64,000 nt of DNA from Ehrlichia ruminantium (GTDB lineage: Bacteria > Pseudomonadota > Alphaproteobacteria > Rickettsiales > Anaplasmataceae): NCBI RefSeq assembly GCF_009728835.1, contig NZ_CP033455.1:372001-436000 (forward strand), in the 5' to 3' direction. Within the stretch, counting starts at the first letter, position 1; each line of letters starts with the position of its first letter. Under the pieces are notes generated by a model. That model was not told where the DNA came from, ran no database searches, and worked only from the letters and a program-made list of their open reading frames with translations. The position numbers were made by a program, and so were the translations under genes. Shown here piece after piece: positions 9,680-20,291 of the stretch.

Positions 9680-10295
9680 GTTATATACAATATTATAGTG
9701 AAGGTGAAACTAAAAATTTAATTACTATATTTTAAATTGATTTTGTAATTATTATGGTAGTGTTAGTCTAAGAATTGTATAGTAGTTTAATGAGGGTAAT
9801 AGCACATTTTATTGTTGTACTTATAAAGGTGGATTTTCTGTCTATAAAATGAAAAACTACTTAATTTAGATATTAGACATTTGTACCTGTGTTGTATTTA
9901 GAATATAAGTTATTATTTTGGTAATGTTATCCTTTGATGGGAAGTATTCATTATAAATTATGTAAATTTTGATATTTTTAGTTGTATATTTTATGCAAGA
10001 AACTATGGTTAGTTTTTTGTTGATATAAGAGTTTACTTTTATAAACATGTAGCTTTTGAAAAATTTAATCTATCAGCAGAGTTAACATCGTATATTTTAT
10101 CTTAAAATTCTTACAGTGGTATAAAATGTTTTGTTTATAATATATCATGCATAAACTCATAGTGATGTTATGATAAGTTTAACATAATAAGCATTAATAG
10201 GGAATGTGAGAAATATTCTATAGTCAGTATTAAGAAAAAGATCAATCTAATGTTTCTTAGTGTGTATATAAGATGCTTTATGGTAAGTTATGTAT
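9680..10295. other. Non-coding spacer
   Basis: About 615 bases with no supported gene. A 60-codon minus frame (9866-10048) is low-complexity and lacks a ribosome binding site, so it is not called. Confidence 0.45.
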
Positions 10296-11453
10296 TCACT
10301 TTTTTTTATGAGATGAGTTGCGAATAAAATGGGAAATACCATCCTTTTCAACTTGTAAATGTAATACTTGTCTTTGTTGTTCTTGGGGTATTGTTTTTGT
10401 TGTAGGGCTAGTGTTGTTTTGGGTAGATGTTCTATTTTTTGTAGTAGTATGTTCTTGTATTGTAGGTAACTGTACTGTTATCGGAGATGGAATCTTGTAT
10501 TGCATAATGTACTGGTTATGATGATTTTGTTCGCTGAAAATAAGTATAGGATAGTTATGATTTTCTTGTGCAGATTCTATTAAATTTTGAACAATATCAT
10601 ATCCTTCTATATTAATATAGCGTTTCATATGTTGGGGGAAAGATAGTGTAAAATACATATTAGTGTATGAAATGTGACTATTATATGTTTGATTTTGTTG
10701 TAAAATATAGAAAGAGCATGTAGTGCTGATATTATAGCGTATGTTTGGATTAATACGATTGTAAATTAATATATCTGTCAATACCCTTACTCCGAGTTTA
10801 TTAGGTGTGTTGGTTAGTAAAAATTCTGTTTTTTTGTCAGTTATTGTTATGTTATATGTTTGACTATCTTTTAATGTATTCATCAAGATACTGTATCCGA
10901 GCATTTCATATCCTGTCTTACAAAGCTGTATTACTAATTCATGTGTTATGCTTGGAGTAGGAGGAACAAACTTGTCAGATATAACTGTGCAAAAGATTGA
11001 AAATACTGCATCTAAAGATGTAGCTAAATTAATTTCATCTGTATATTTGTAAAGTTCTTGTACATTGGGTGTTGTATCTAATAGTTGTGATAGATAATGA
11101 ATATGTTTGTTTTTTATAGAGTGTAGTAGTTTTATATAATCATTGTCTTGGTAATGTCTTTGTGATTTTTTCTCGAGTGTAGTAAAGTCTACTCCATTAA
11201 TTAGAATATTTAAGTTGAGAAGATTGGTTCCTGTGTTTGTCTCTATAATATACTTACTTTTTTGGGATAGTATTTTCTTTATGTCATTCTTTGATAATGT
11301 ATTTAAGTATGCTTTGAATGTTGCGATACTAAATTTGTACCTGATATTTTGATTGGCCAGTGATAGTAATGTGTAAAATAATATAACGCTTAATGTAATG
11401 ATAATTGTTGATACTATTATAGTAGCAATGGTTATGTTAGTAATGTTATTCAT
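10296..11453 (-). CDS. Family 1 membrane-anchored paralogue, subgroup A, with Thr/Gln-rich tail
   Basis: Function unknown. The 385-aa protein has a long membrane segment at about residues 6-31, then NLNILINGVDF at 80-90, the helix INLATSLDAVFSIF at 141-154, and SITHELVIQLCKTGYEML from 168. A strand-like stretch, CSFYILQQNQ, leads to TLSFPQHMKRYI, which aligns with the equivalent region of the 11961 and 14762 genes. It ends with the QYKIPSP motif and then about 60 residues rich in Thr, Gln and Asn, closing on a basic SSHKKK. Upstream bases 11465-11550 repeat TTTACTAAATA and TTTAGTAAATA several times, a possible regulatory feature. Confidence 0.85.
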   Translation of the reverse strand: MNNITNITIATIIVSTIIITLSVILFYTLLSLANQNIRYKFSIATFKAYLNTLSKNDIKKILSQKSKYIIETNTGTNLLNLNILINGVDFTTLEKKSQRHYQDNDYIKLLHSIKNKHIHYLSQLLDTTPNVQELYKYTDEINLATSLDAVFSIFCTVISDKFVPPTPSITHELVIQLCKTGYEMLGYSILMNTLKDSQTYNITITDKKTEFLLTNTPNKLGVRVLTDILIYNRINPNIRYNISTTCSFYILQQNQTYNSHISYTNMYFTLSFPQHMKRYINIEGYDIVQNLIESAQENHNYPILIFSEQNHHNQYIMQYKIPSPITVQLPTIQEHTTTKNRTSTQNNTSPTTKTIPQEQQRQVLHLQVEKDGISHFIRNSSHKKK

Positions 11454-11960
11454 AATCTATATAGAAATATTTACTAAATATATTAGTAATTTTAGTAAAA
11501 TTATACATAATTTATCAAGATAGGTAAAGTATTTAGTAAATATTTATACTAAAGAGATGGGTTATAACTTTAACAAGTAAAAGTCACTTAAGTTTAATAG
11601 GTTTAAAAAGATAGTGTATTTATATAATATATTATATTGATAGCTCATGTTTTTTATCTTATTAGGAATTGATAGAAATTCTTTTATTATCATATAACTT
11701 AAAATGGTATTTCTATTTTTTTAATGGTGGATATTATAAGATTTATTTGATATTTATAACTACTGCTGGTTATTGATATGTAATTGTTTAACTTTTATGG
11801 TTATCACTTAAAGTGATAATACTATTATTTAATATTGTGTGGTATTGGTAAAACATTTATTGTTTGAAAATATATGTTTTACAATATCAAGTAGTTTTAT
11901 AAGGTGAAGTTATATTATTGTGATGATAAATATATTCCTTATTATTTAATCAGTGTATTT
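11454..11960. other. Spacer with repeated TTTACTAAATA/TTTAGTAAATA motifs
   Basis: Bases next to the 10296-11453 start carry several near-palindromic copies (about 11467-11480 and 11530-11545). The remainder is A+T-rich with no gene seen. Confidence 0.4.
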
Positions 11961-13010
11961 TTATAACTTTGTTGTATTAATAATAGGATTATCTATATTA
12001 CTTATATGTGTGTTATCTAGTATTCTAGGTGGAGGATTGTTTAATTGTGTTAAATCTAATGGTTTAGGATTTGGCATAGCATATTCAATTATATAATGGG
12101 AAGTCCTATTAATATTAGTTTGTCCTGTATAATTTAACGTAGCATAGCTTAAATCTGTAGGCAGAGGATTGGTTGCCATTTCTATAGCAGTTCTTTTTTT
12201 ATTAGTAATATGCTCTTTTATTTTGTTAGGAAGGGTCAGTGAAAACAATGTTTGAGTATATGATAGTTTGTTATTTTGTAGTAGTATACAAAAGGATAAT
12301 TTAGTGTTAAAAGTATACTTTTTTTTAGGATTTGTAATTTCACATATCGATATATTACTTGTAATTTCGAACACTGTTTCGTATTGACTAGATGGAATTA
12401 TGCGTATTTTTTTGCTATGATTTGATATATAATAAGTTGGTTGTTTATCTGGATTTAAAATATTATTTAGGATGTTATCTGTAAAACCTGTGTACCCTAT
12501 ATGGTATATTACTTCTTGTATTGTTTGTGGAGCAAGTATTAGATTTGATTTCAATTTTGTTATTGTTTTTTCAAAGGCTGCACCTAAGATTATTCTGTCT
12601 TTGTATGTGCGAAATAGCTCTTCAGGAGATGTGGTTTTAAAATGTTGTGAAAAGTATCTCAAATGTTTTGCTATGGTTGGATTAGACATATCTTGTGATT
12701 GATAATGTTCTAATTGTTGTGTTAGTTCCTCTTTAAATTGGGTATTGTTTGTTGAAGGTATATCAATAGATAAATTATTAATATTGCTAAGTGCTCTCTG
12801 TCCTGTAGTTACTTGATCTTTTATGTTATCTGGTGGATATAGCATATTTTGTATAACATCGTGTGAGAGGTGTTTGAAATGGGAACTGAAAATGATTTTT
12901 TTGGTGTTTTGCTCAGTGTATTTTATGTGCAGTAGTAGTAGAGCAGAGAATAGTACTAGTAATCCTAGTACTGCTATTACTAGTATTCCAATAGTTGTGG
13001 TATGATTCAT
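11961..13010 (-). CDS. Family 1 membrane-anchored paralogue, subgroup A
   Basis: Function unknown. The 349-aa protein has a membrane segment at about residues 7-28, then KIIFSSHFKHLSHDVI at 38-53, which matches KIIFNTHLTNLS of the 13361 gene. RIILGAAFEKTI at 139-150 is the point where subgroups A and B are most alike (B members read RAILGA or RAMIGA). LSFCILLQNNKLSYTQ leads into SLTLPNKIKEHI, and YAMPNPKPLDL is the Pro-containing motif before the tail. It bridges the two subgroups and supports a common origin. Confidence 0.86.
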   Translation of the reverse strand: MNHTTTIGILVIAVLGLLVLFSALLLLHIKYTEQNTKKIIFSSHFKHLSHDVIQNMLYPPDNIKDQVTTGQRALSNINNLSIDIPSTNNTQFKEELTQQLEHYQSQDMSNPTIAKHLRYFSQHFKTTSPEELFRTYKDRIILGAAFEKTITKLKSNLILAPQTIQEVIYHIGYTGFTDNILNNILNPDKQPTYYISNHSKKIRIIPSSQYETVFEITSNISICEITNPKKKYTFNTKLSFCILLQNNKLSYTQTLFSLTLPNKIKEHITNKKRTAIEMATNPLPTDLSYATLNYTGQTNINRTSHYIIEYAMPNPKPLDLTQLNNPPPRILDNTHISNIDNPIINTTKL

Positions 13011-13360
13011 TATATGTTACAAGTTTTTTATTTAATATAATTATATAAAATTATTTTAAATAATATTAAGATATTTATTTAAATTATTTATATATTGTGT
13101 ACTATATTGTTAATTTAATATTTTTAGTAGTTTTTATTATTTTTTTGGTATATATTATATTGGTGATTGCAGTATATTTGTAACCATATAATTAATTTAT
13201 GAGGGTGTGCTTATATTTTATTTAAATGTAGTGTTAAACAAGTATTATCAGTATTTCTAAGGATATATGATATTTACGTAGGACAGTTATTGGTTAGGAA
13301 AAGTATGAAGGTGAATAATATTTGGTGACATAAATTATTTATAATTATAAAGATACCCTT
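13011..13360. other. Non-coding spacer
   Basis: About 350 bases, very A+T-rich next to the 13010 start, where it probably acts as promoter. Nothing else is recognised. Confidence 0.4.
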
Positions 13361-14383
13361 TTAAATGGGGGTAGTATTGTGTGAGAATGTATGTAGGTTA
13401 TGTAGTGTTTGGTTATTTAATGAACTAAATGTGGGATTTGGTAGTTTATAACCGATATAACAATACTTGGAGTCTTGTTGATTTACACTAAGTTTATTGT
13501 CATTAAATATCATGGTAGCACAGTTATAGGTGCTATTTGTTTCTGTTATATCTGTAGGTTGTTTTGTCGTTATATAATCTGTGATGTTATTGGGGATGCC
13601 TATAATCAGCTTTATATCTGTGTATAGTGCTGAACTTAGGGTTGGTGTTATCTCTGTCAATGATAAGTTAAATGTAATACATGTTTTTATTTTGCTATTG
13701 TGAATATGGGTATTTTCAGCGGATATGAGTATATCTGTGTTAATCGATATCTGGATTTTGTGACTATTGATAACAGTAAAATGTATAACATTACTAGTAA
13801 TGTCTGTATTTTCAAGTTGATATCCTTGGCTATTTAATATTTGCTTTAAGAACTTGTATCCTAGCTTTTCATAACCTTGACTATGTAGATGGTTTACTAT
13901 TTCATATGTTATACTAGGATCAGGTTTAATCTTACTGTAATACTTAAAAAGTTCATCAAGCATTGCAGATGCAATAATTCTCTGGGAGTACATTTTGTAG
14001 CATTTATGAAAAGGTCTTATGTTTAATAGATCTGATATATATTGCGTATGTCTCATCAATTGTACACTTGATTGATTTTGTAGGGTATAATTTTTCAATT
14101 TTGCTTGTATAAATTCTTTGGCAATTATTCCCCCATTATGTAACCTAATTTGTAGATTAGTTAGATTCTCAAAAGAGTGAGTTGCTGTTAATGTATCTTG
14201 ATTTATGTCATCTGATGTAGAAAAAATAATAGATGTAGTCTTTTGTGATAAATTTGTTAGGTGTGTATTAAAGATTATTTTTTTGCTAGGTAAATATTTG
14301 TACCGTCTTATTATAAAATACATTATTACGATAAAAGATATGACTAGTGTTGCAATAACAAAAGTAGTAAATGAGCGGGTCAT
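13361..14383 (-). CDS. Family 1 membrane-anchored paralogue, subgroup A
   Basis: Function unknown. The 340-aa protein has a membrane segment at about residues 7-25 followed by a basic patch (RRYKYLPSKK). It then has KIIFNTHLTNLS, a helix with RIIASAMLDELFKYY, and SITYEIVNHLHSQGYEKL. It continues with a strand-like ITFNLSL and LIIGIPNNITDYI, then YKLPNPTFSSL, which is the conserved Pro motif near the end. The C-terminus is short, without the long tail of the 10296 gene. The order of blocks is the same as in the 11961 gene, although few residues are identical. Confidence 0.84.
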   Translation of the reverse strand: MTRSFTTFVIATLVISFIVIMYFIIRRYKYLPSKKIIFNTHLTNLSQKTTSIIFSTSDDINQDTLTATHSFENLTNLQIRLHNGGIIAKEFIQAKLKNYTLQNQSSVQLMRHTQYISDLLNIRPFHKCYKMYSQRIIASAMLDELFKYYSKIKPDPSITYEIVNHLHSQGYEKLGYKFLKQILNSQGYQLENTDITSNVIHFTVINSHKIQISINTDILISAENTHIHNSKIKTCITFNLSLTEITPTLSSALYTDIKLIIGIPNNITDYITTKQPTDITETNSTYNCATMIFNDNKLSVNQQDSKYCYIGYKLPNPTFSSLNNQTLHNLHTFSHNTTPI

Positions 14384-14761
14384 TATGTATGTTAATTTAA
14401 TGCTTTGTGTAAAAATGTTGTGTTATTATAGCATAAAGAATTGTTAATATATCATTTAATTTTATAATATATATTAATAAACAATTTTAGATTTTTGTGT
14501 AAGGTGTGATAAGCTAAGTCTATAGTTGGATAGGATAAGAAGTTAGGTTATTATTATGTGTCTAATTTTTACTATCCTGTTTAAATCTTAATATACTTTG
14601 TTTAGTATTTTAATATACCAGGATTCCATTTTTAGTATTATGTTGTGTGGTTTTAATAGAGTAACTATTTAATAAGGTAATAGTTATTTATAGAAAAATA
14701 CGAATTATATTATTATATCTTTTAAGTAGAATTATTTTTTACAAGAATCATGTGTTTTATA
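14384..14761. other. Non-coding spacer
   Basis: About 380 bases between two minus-strand family 1 genes. No relic or structured element was found. Confidence 0.4.
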
Positions 14762-15868
14762 CTAAAAAGGTAGAGAATTACTAATGTTTAAAGTTGATAT
14801 TTCATACTCAGAGTATGTAATGTCATTATTGGTCAATGATAGTAAATTGGAAGATTGTAATTTTGGAAAATCGTATAGAAAGTATGTTCTACCATTATAT
14901 GTATCTATTTCACTTAATATAGCATGAGTTTTATTTGATTTTTTTATAAAGTTTCTGCAATGTGTTTTTGTGGTATATCTTTTTAAATTATTAGGTATAC
15001 TGAGTTCAAAGCTTATATTGTTGTATAATATACTGTCGTCTTGTGACTCTGCATCTAAAGTAAATCTTAATGATGAAATTATATTTGACGTTTCTTGATC
15101 TAGGGTCAAATACTTTTGTTGTGTTTCTGATATGGGTAACTCTTCTGTAATAGTACATATCATAGTATTACTGTTTTGTGGTGTAAATAGTATCGTGTCT
15201 AATGATATTTGGATGTTACGATGCTTTTGTTCTATGAGGAATGGGTTGTCTTCTAAATTGAGTATATTACTTGATATTTGTTTAGGAACATTAAGGTAGT
15301 TGAGTTTATTACACCGTGTTATTATTTCATGTATAATTTTTGGATTAGGTTTAGGGTTAGGTATATTATTAGTTGTTTTATGTGTATATTCGGATATCAG
15401 ATCTTCAAGTACTAATGCTAAACTGATTCTATCAAAAAAAATCTCTCTAGTCTGTTTGTGTGTTATCTTGCATTTGTTTGATATGTATTCTATATGATAT
15501 AACATACGTTGTGGTATATCGTAGGCATTTCTGTAATTGTTATACTTGTTGAGTTTTGCTTCTATATCATTAGTGTCTATTTCATGACCATTTATTTCAA
15601 TATTGATCTTTTGAATATCTTTTAATGTTTGAAATCCTGTTTTTATTGAGTTACTTACTTTTTGGGGTATTAAGGTTTCTTGTAACCCTTTTACAGAAGG
15701 ACATCTTAAGTGTTTTTTAAAAAAATGACTATTATGAATATGATTAAGTACACTGTACAAGGCTATAATTGGTATTAACAGTATTGGCAATATAGAAAGT
15801 ATAGCAAACATTATGATTTTCAGAATGACAAAAGTGTTGGTTATTTTATTGTAACAAATTGATAGCAT
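14762..15868 (-). CDS. Family 1 membrane-anchored paralogue, subgroup A
   Basis: Function unknown. The 368-aa protein has a strongly hydrophobic segment at about residues 16-41, after a short N-terminus that may itself dip into the membrane. Family blocks follow in the usual order: INIEINGHEID, RISLALVLEDLISEY, PKIIHEIITRCNKLNY, SSLRFTLD, FELSIPNNLKRYT and YDFPKLQSSNLL. SIPNNLKRYT closely matches IPNNITDYI of the neighbouring 13361 gene, so the two are likely tandem duplicates. It is the last minus-strand member before the direction switches, and shares a 690-bp divergent spacer with the 16559 gene. Confidence 0.84.
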   Translation of the reverse strand: MLSICYNKITNTFVILKIIMFAILSILPILLIPIIALYSVLNHIHNSHFFKKHLRCPSVKGLQETLIPQKVSNSIKTGFQTLKDIQKINIEINGHEIDTNDIEAKLNKYNNYRNAYDIPQRMLYHIEYISNKCKITHKQTREIFFDRISLALVLEDLISEYTHKTTNNIPNPKPNPKIIHEIITRCNKLNYLNVPKQISSNILNLEDNPFLIEQKHRNIQISLDTILFTPQNSNTMICTITEELPISETQQKYLTLDQETSNIISSLRFTLDAESQDDSILYNNISFELSIPNNLKRYTTKTHCRNFIKKSNKTHAILSEIDTYNGRTYFLYDFPKLQSSNLLSLTNNDITYSEYEISTLNISNSLPF

Positions 15869-16558
15869 TTTTTATTGTACTAAATTGATATGATTCAATT
15901 ATATTAAAATAACGCAGTAAATAGTATATAAATTAAATATTAATATTAATTTCTTATTAAATAATCATAACTGATAGTGAATAAAATATCAATACAGTAC
16001 GTAATATCTTGTTATATAACTTTACAAATTATAGATAGGATTTTTACATCAATTAATTGTTTTTGCTTGAAAATATTTAAATTTAATAATATGTAGGTTA
16101 GTTAATAGTTTTATATAATAATTGATGTAATTGTTAAGACCCTACAGTTGAGGGTTTATTATGTATCTTAATAATACTGCCAATATGATAATAATATTTT
16201 AATCGATATCTATTTTGTTTACACGAGTTTGTACAACAACGATTTTTACAACTTAGCATATAAAAATTTATTGTTGTATTGTAAACGTATGAGCATGTGA
16301 CAATTTCTAATATTGGTATATTTGTATTCATATAGAGGATATGTTGTTTCTAGAGTACACTATTGGTTCATGGCTAGTGGTGTATATATACTAAGATGGT
16401 AATTATAGTATGAAAAATGTTTTTCAACTTTAGAGAATATAGGATATCAACTACTTAAATTGTTAATCAATATTATCAAATAAATCTTAATTAAGACTTT
16501 TATTTTTTATGCTATATCATATATAATTTTTTTAATAATTATTTAATGGAAGTAAACA
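15869..16558. other. Divergent intergenic region between subgroup A and B genes
   Basis: This 690-bp region separates two divergent genes and must hold both promoters. A short hairpin, ACCCT (16139-16143) and AGGGT (16151-16155), sits in the middle, followed by TTATT. A 65-codon minus frame (16134-16331) is Cys- and Asn-rich and is not accepted as a gene. Confidence 0.45.
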
Positions 16559-17497
16559 ATGGATGTAACAGTTTTAGAGATGGTAAAAAAATATGGTATG
16601 ATGGCTCTGGTATTAATAGTGATGGTTCTTGTATTAGCTGTGATAGTGATAGTGTGTATACGAAATGCAGGGAAGCTAGAATTATTGTCAAATAAATTAT
16701 CAGTAATGGTTAGTATAGCAGATACTACTATAAGAGAGGAAGAAGATTATAGTCAAAAAATCTGTTGTATTGTTGATGGTATTGAAATTAGAAAGGAATT
16801 TATGCAAAACTTGGCTTATTATAAAGAGGTGCCAGATGATATATTAGTCAAAAAACATCTAGAATATTTAAAAACTAGTGCGGGCTATAGTTCGCATGAT
16901 GAGAATAAGATGATAAGAAGAGCTATGATGGGTGCAGCTTTTGAAAAGATTGTGAGAAAAAATACTTTTAGTCCAAATCTTTGCTTAATACATCATGTGA
17001 TAAGTTATCTTTATTCTATAGGTTATGAAGATTTATTGGTGCATTTAGTAAATGAGGTACTAAAATATAAAAGATCTACATGGTGTAGTAATGTGAAGTA
17101 TGTATCAAATATTCGTCCTGGGAACGGTGTTACACTTACTATTAAATATGATAGTAGAGTATTGAGTAATCAGTGTTGTATTAAAGTAGACATGTACAGT
17201 GAGGATTTTTTGAATTGCAATAGTGAATTGGAGTTGAAAAGAACATCATTCTCAACCATGAAATTATTTATATCGCCTACACTAAGTGATGATCAATTTT
17301 TAACATATAGATCAAAAAAAGGTCTTACATCCTTAGTTTGGGATTTTTTACGTAGAAGGTTAGGACTTGTATCTCAAGTAAGATGTGAGAGTATTATACC
17401 AGAGTTCTTTGTAGACCACGTATTGATGCGCACACTTAATAATGTATGTTTGTCAGATGTTGTTAAATGTCAAGATGTTGGTATAGTGGAAACCTAA
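16559..17497 (+). CDS. Family 1 membrane-anchored paralogue, subgroup B
   Basis: Function unknown. The 312-aa protein begins with a membrane segment at about residues 13-35. The subgroup B blocks are clear: LSVMVSIADTTIREEEDYS, ILVKKHLEYLKTS, RRAMMGAAFEKIV, LCLIHHVISYLYSIGYEDLL, and a strand-rich part with LTIKYDSRVLSNQ. STMKLFISPT and LTYRSKKGLTSLV come next, and SIIPEFFV is near the end. It heads a run of four plus-strand B genes with similar spacing (422-458 bp gaps). The final 25 residues vary between the copies. Confidence 0.87.
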   Translation: MDVTVLEMVKKYGMMALVLIVMVLVLAVIVIVCIRNAGKLELLSNKLSVMVSIADTTIREEEDYSQKICCIVDGIEIRKEFMQNLAYYKEVPDDILVKKHLEYLKTSAGYSSHDENKMIRRAMMGAAFEKIVRKNTFSPNLCLIHHVISYLYSIGYEDLLVHLVNEVLKYKRSTWCSNVKYVSNIRPGNGVTLTIKYDSRVLSNQCCIKVDMYSEDFLNCNSELELKRTSFSTMKLFISPTLSDDQFLTYRSKKGLTSLVWDFLRRRLGLVSQVRCESIIPEFFVDHVLMRTLNNVCLSDVVKCQDVGIVET

Positions 17498-17919
17498 TAT
17501 ATGTAGGTATTAATCGGAATTTTAATAAAAAATATACGATATTTTTACTAATAATTATAGATTATTAATCAATATGAATATATTACTATTAAACTCAATA
17601 TTAACTTAATTGTAAATACCAAGTATTTACATAAATACAAAATGTAAATTTATAGTGTATTTATCATATTATAAAAACATTGTGTGTAAAGATCTGTATT
17701 ATTTTTAAGGAAAATATAAGTTATTCATGAATTCTATATAATAACATGAACTATACCAGATGAGCTAATATACATGTAAAAAATACTATACACAGCATAA
17801 AATTGTATACATTATTTAAGATTATTAATAAATATTGTTAAATAAATTTTTAAAGTAAATATCTTTTTATTACTTAATAAATATTATACAATATTAATAT
17901 TGTTTAATATAGGTAAATA
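17498..17919. other. Spacer with a perfect inverted repeat
   Basis: GTAAATAC at 17612-17619 and GTATTTAC at 17623-17630 form a perfect 8-base inverted repeat with a CAA centre, a shape typical of a dimeric regulator site. It lies about 290 bp before the next start. The rest is plain A+T-rich sequence. Confidence 0.4.
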
Positions 17920-18855
17920 ATGGGTGTGATAGGTACAAATAAAATATTGTATGGCTTGCTTATTTTTAGTGGGATCGTACTAATGATCGTTTTGATTGCT
18001 ATGATAGTATTACTAAGATTGCATAAGAAGAGAATGAAATTGTTGGGAGATGGATTATCATCAATAATTGATGGGGCAAATACTACTATTAAAGCCGAAA
18101 GGGATTATAGTAATAGCATTTGTTTGATGGTTAATGATGTTGACATGAGAAAACAATTTATGGAGATGTTTGATTATTATGAACAGAACCAAGATGATGT
18201 ATTAATAGAACAACATCTAGCATATTTACGGACTAATAAAGCATATAGTAGTAACAATGATAGTGATAATGTAAAAAGGGCTATAATGGGTGCAGCTTTT
18301 CAAAGTATGATTCAAAAAGTTAGTACGAAAACACTAGATTTATCTTTGATACATCATGTGATAAGCTACCTTTATTCTGAGGGTTATCAGGATTTGTTAG
18401 TAAAGTTTGTAAATCGTGTTATACAACATGAACTATCTACAATATATAAATTTATACGTATACCTGTCTATAGTTATCATGTTGATAGAGAGAGCATAAA
18501 GCTCACTATTAAGTATGATACTAAAATGCGACAAAATCAGGTTAGTTTGGAAGTGCTAGTTCAGAATAATGATTCTATATCAGAGTTGGGTAGTGAGCAT
18601 TGTATTCGATACTTATATTCAGATATAAATTTATCAGTATTACCTGTGGGACGTAATAATCAAGCGTTACAATATAAGTCATGCACAGGCATGAATTCTG
18701 TGGTTAAAGACAGTGCTTTTCTGTATAACATGATACATGGAACTAGAATTCCAACATTTTGTGTTGGTAAAGAAGAGACGCCTTCTAGGCGTGTGAGTAG
18801 TATGTTACGATCTAGTGTTGTTGACGATAGACATATTGCTGAAACTGCACTTTAA
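17920..18855 (+). CDS. Family 1 membrane-anchored paralogue, subgroup B
   Basis: Function unknown. The 311-aa protein has a membrane segment at about residues 10-32 and a basic stop-transfer patch (RLHKKRMK). It carries LSSIIDGANTTIKAERDYS, VLIEQHLAYLRTNKAYSS, KRAIMGAAFQSMI and LSLIHHVISYLYSEGYQDLL, then LTIKYDTKMRQNQVSLEVL and LSVLPVGRNNQALQYKS, with TRIPTFCV near the end. It is closest to the 16559 gene: the N-terminal third and the helix around LIHHVISYLYS are nearly the same. This points to a fairly recent tandem duplication. Confidence 0.87.
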   Translation: MGVIGTNKILYGLLIFSGIVLMIVLIAMIVLLRLHKKRMKLLGDGLSSIIDGANTTIKAERDYSNSICLMVNDVDMRKQFMEMFDYYEQNQDDVLIEQHLAYLRTNKAYSSNNDSDNVKRAIMGAAFQSMIQKVSTKTLDLSLIHHVISYLYSEGYQDLLVKFVNRVIQHELSTIYKFIRIPVYSYHVDRESIKLTIKYDTKMRQNQVSLEVLVQNNDSISELGSEHCIRYLYSDINLSVLPVGRNNQALQYKSCTGMNSVVKDSAFLYNMIHGTRIPTFCVGKEETPSRRVSSMLRSSVVDDRHIAETAL

Positions 18856-19307
18856 ATATTATTGTGTGATAATCAGCAAAGATTTTATATTAAAATTTTT
18901 TATGTTTATTTATAAAGTTTTGCTCAATATTATTTGTGTATTCCTTTTAAATATTTGCAAGATTGGTGTTGATTTAAGATAAATATGAATTGAGACTGTG
19001 CTTTTTTCTGTGTTATCAAAGCATATATATACAATTTATGTTTAATCATTGGATTATGTTGTACTTAGAAAAGTATAGTTTCTGAAAAACGAGTATAATT
19101 ATTAATTCATTTTATATAATAGCATAAGCTGTGTGAGATAAGGTTGTAATGCTATAAAGAATATTGTGCAATTTCATGTAGTTATAGGGCTTTAGGTATT
19201 ATTTGAGGCTCTTAGTAAATATTAAGGTTAATTTTTTAATAAAATATTTTACTTTTTTAATATACTATGCTATACAACATTAATTATTATTTATTAGAAC
19301 ACAAACA
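18856..19307. other. Non-coding spacer
   Basis: About 450 bases. The last 100 are A+T-rich with a CTTAGTAAATATTAAG near-palindrome at about 19208-19223. No gene is seen. Confidence 0.4.
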
Positions 19308-20291
19308 ATGGATGATTGGAAAATAGTATGTTTTACTATAGTGCTTGGTATCATGTTCCTAGCTCTTGTTATTTATTTAATAGTATATATTATATTGTAT
19401 GGTGAAGAATTAACCTTGTTAGGAACTAGGTTATTAGACATGGTTGATTCAGCAGATACTGCTATTCATGGAACGCAGAGTTGTTTAGCTAATGGTACAA
19501 CCTATTTTTTTATTAATGGTGAGGAGAAAAGTAAGCAGATCAGTTCTCAACTCAATGATTATCAAGAAAGGGGACAAGATGATTTATTAGTACTTAAGCA
19601 TCTTAACTATCTAAAAACTAGTCAAAGATATAATAGTCACAGTCAACATGCTAAGATGAGCAGGGCTATGATTGGTGCAGCTATTGAAAGTATTATTATG
19701 CAAGGTACACAGGTGACACCAAGTATGAGTTTAATACACCATACTATAAGTTATCTGTATTCTCCAGGTTATGAATGTTTATTAATAAATATGATAAATG
19801 ATGTAATACAATTGAAGCACAAAGCAATGGGGTATGAGCGTTTACAGTATCCTCTAGATATAAGTTGTCAAGTACTTAATGTAAGGTATGATACAACATT
19901 ACCAAATCAACTTTCTATTGATGTAAGTCTTAGCAAGCGTATACCAATGGTGAATGGGGTGTGTTGTAAAAGGTATAGTAGTCGATTATTTTCAACTATG
20001 AATTTATTAATATCACCTGCAGAAAATAATGATGAGGTTTTAGAATATTCATCAAAAAAAGGTATCCGCTTTTCAATTACTAAGTATGATGAAAGAGGTC
20101 AAGTAATACATCCTAAAGAGATTTATATACATTGTATACCAGACTTTGATCATTTACCTAATATAAAGCAGCAAGTAGATCGGAGGGGTGTAGTATATAC
20201 TGTGGCGAATCAAGTGACTCATGGGGAAAGATCTCCTCTTTTAGTTAGTGATGTAGAAGGAACAAGTACTGGATCTGGTCTGTATATGTGA
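19308..20291 (+). CDS. Family 1 membrane-anchored paralogue, subgroup B
   Basis: Function unknown. The 327-aa protein has a membrane segment at about residues 6-30. Blocks include LLDMVDSADTAIHGTQS, LLVLKHLNYLKTSQRYNSHS, SRAMIGAAIESIIM, MSLIHHTISYLYSPGYECLL and LNVRYDTTLPNQLSIDVSL. These are followed by STMNLLISPAENNDEVLEYS and CIPDFDHLP. The tail after the IPDF motif is longer than in its plus-strand neighbours and contains GERSPLLVSD and a Ser/Thr-rich end. Its NLLISPAENND-VLEYSSKKG stretch resembles the corresponding ISP-LTYRSKKG stretch of the 16559 gene. Confidence 0.87.
   Translation: MDDWKIVCFTIVLGIMFLALVIYLIVYIILYGEELTLLGTRLLDMVDSADTAIHGTQSCLANGTTYFFINGEEKSKQISSQLNDYQERGQDDLLVLKHLNYLKTSQRYNSHSQHAKMSRAMIGAAIESIIMQGTQVTPSMSLIHHTISYLYSPGYECLLINMINDVIQLKHKAMGYERLQYPLDISCQVLNVRYDTTLPNQLSIDVSLSKRIPMVNGVCCKRYSSRLFSTMNLLISPAENNDEVLEYSSKKGIRFSITKYDERGQVIHPKEIYIHCIPDFDHLPNIKQQVDRRGVVYTVANQVTHGERSPLLVSDVEGTSTGSGLYM

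Noticed and set aside
10318-10521. 67-codon plus-strand frame
   Set aside because: Antisense to the Thr/Gln-rich tail of the 10296-11453 gene. Its Cys/Val-rich product is the complement of that tail.
16134-16331. Cys-rich 65-codon minus-strand frame
   Set aside because: No ribosome binding site, no relatives, and placed in the divergent promoter region of two family 1 genes.
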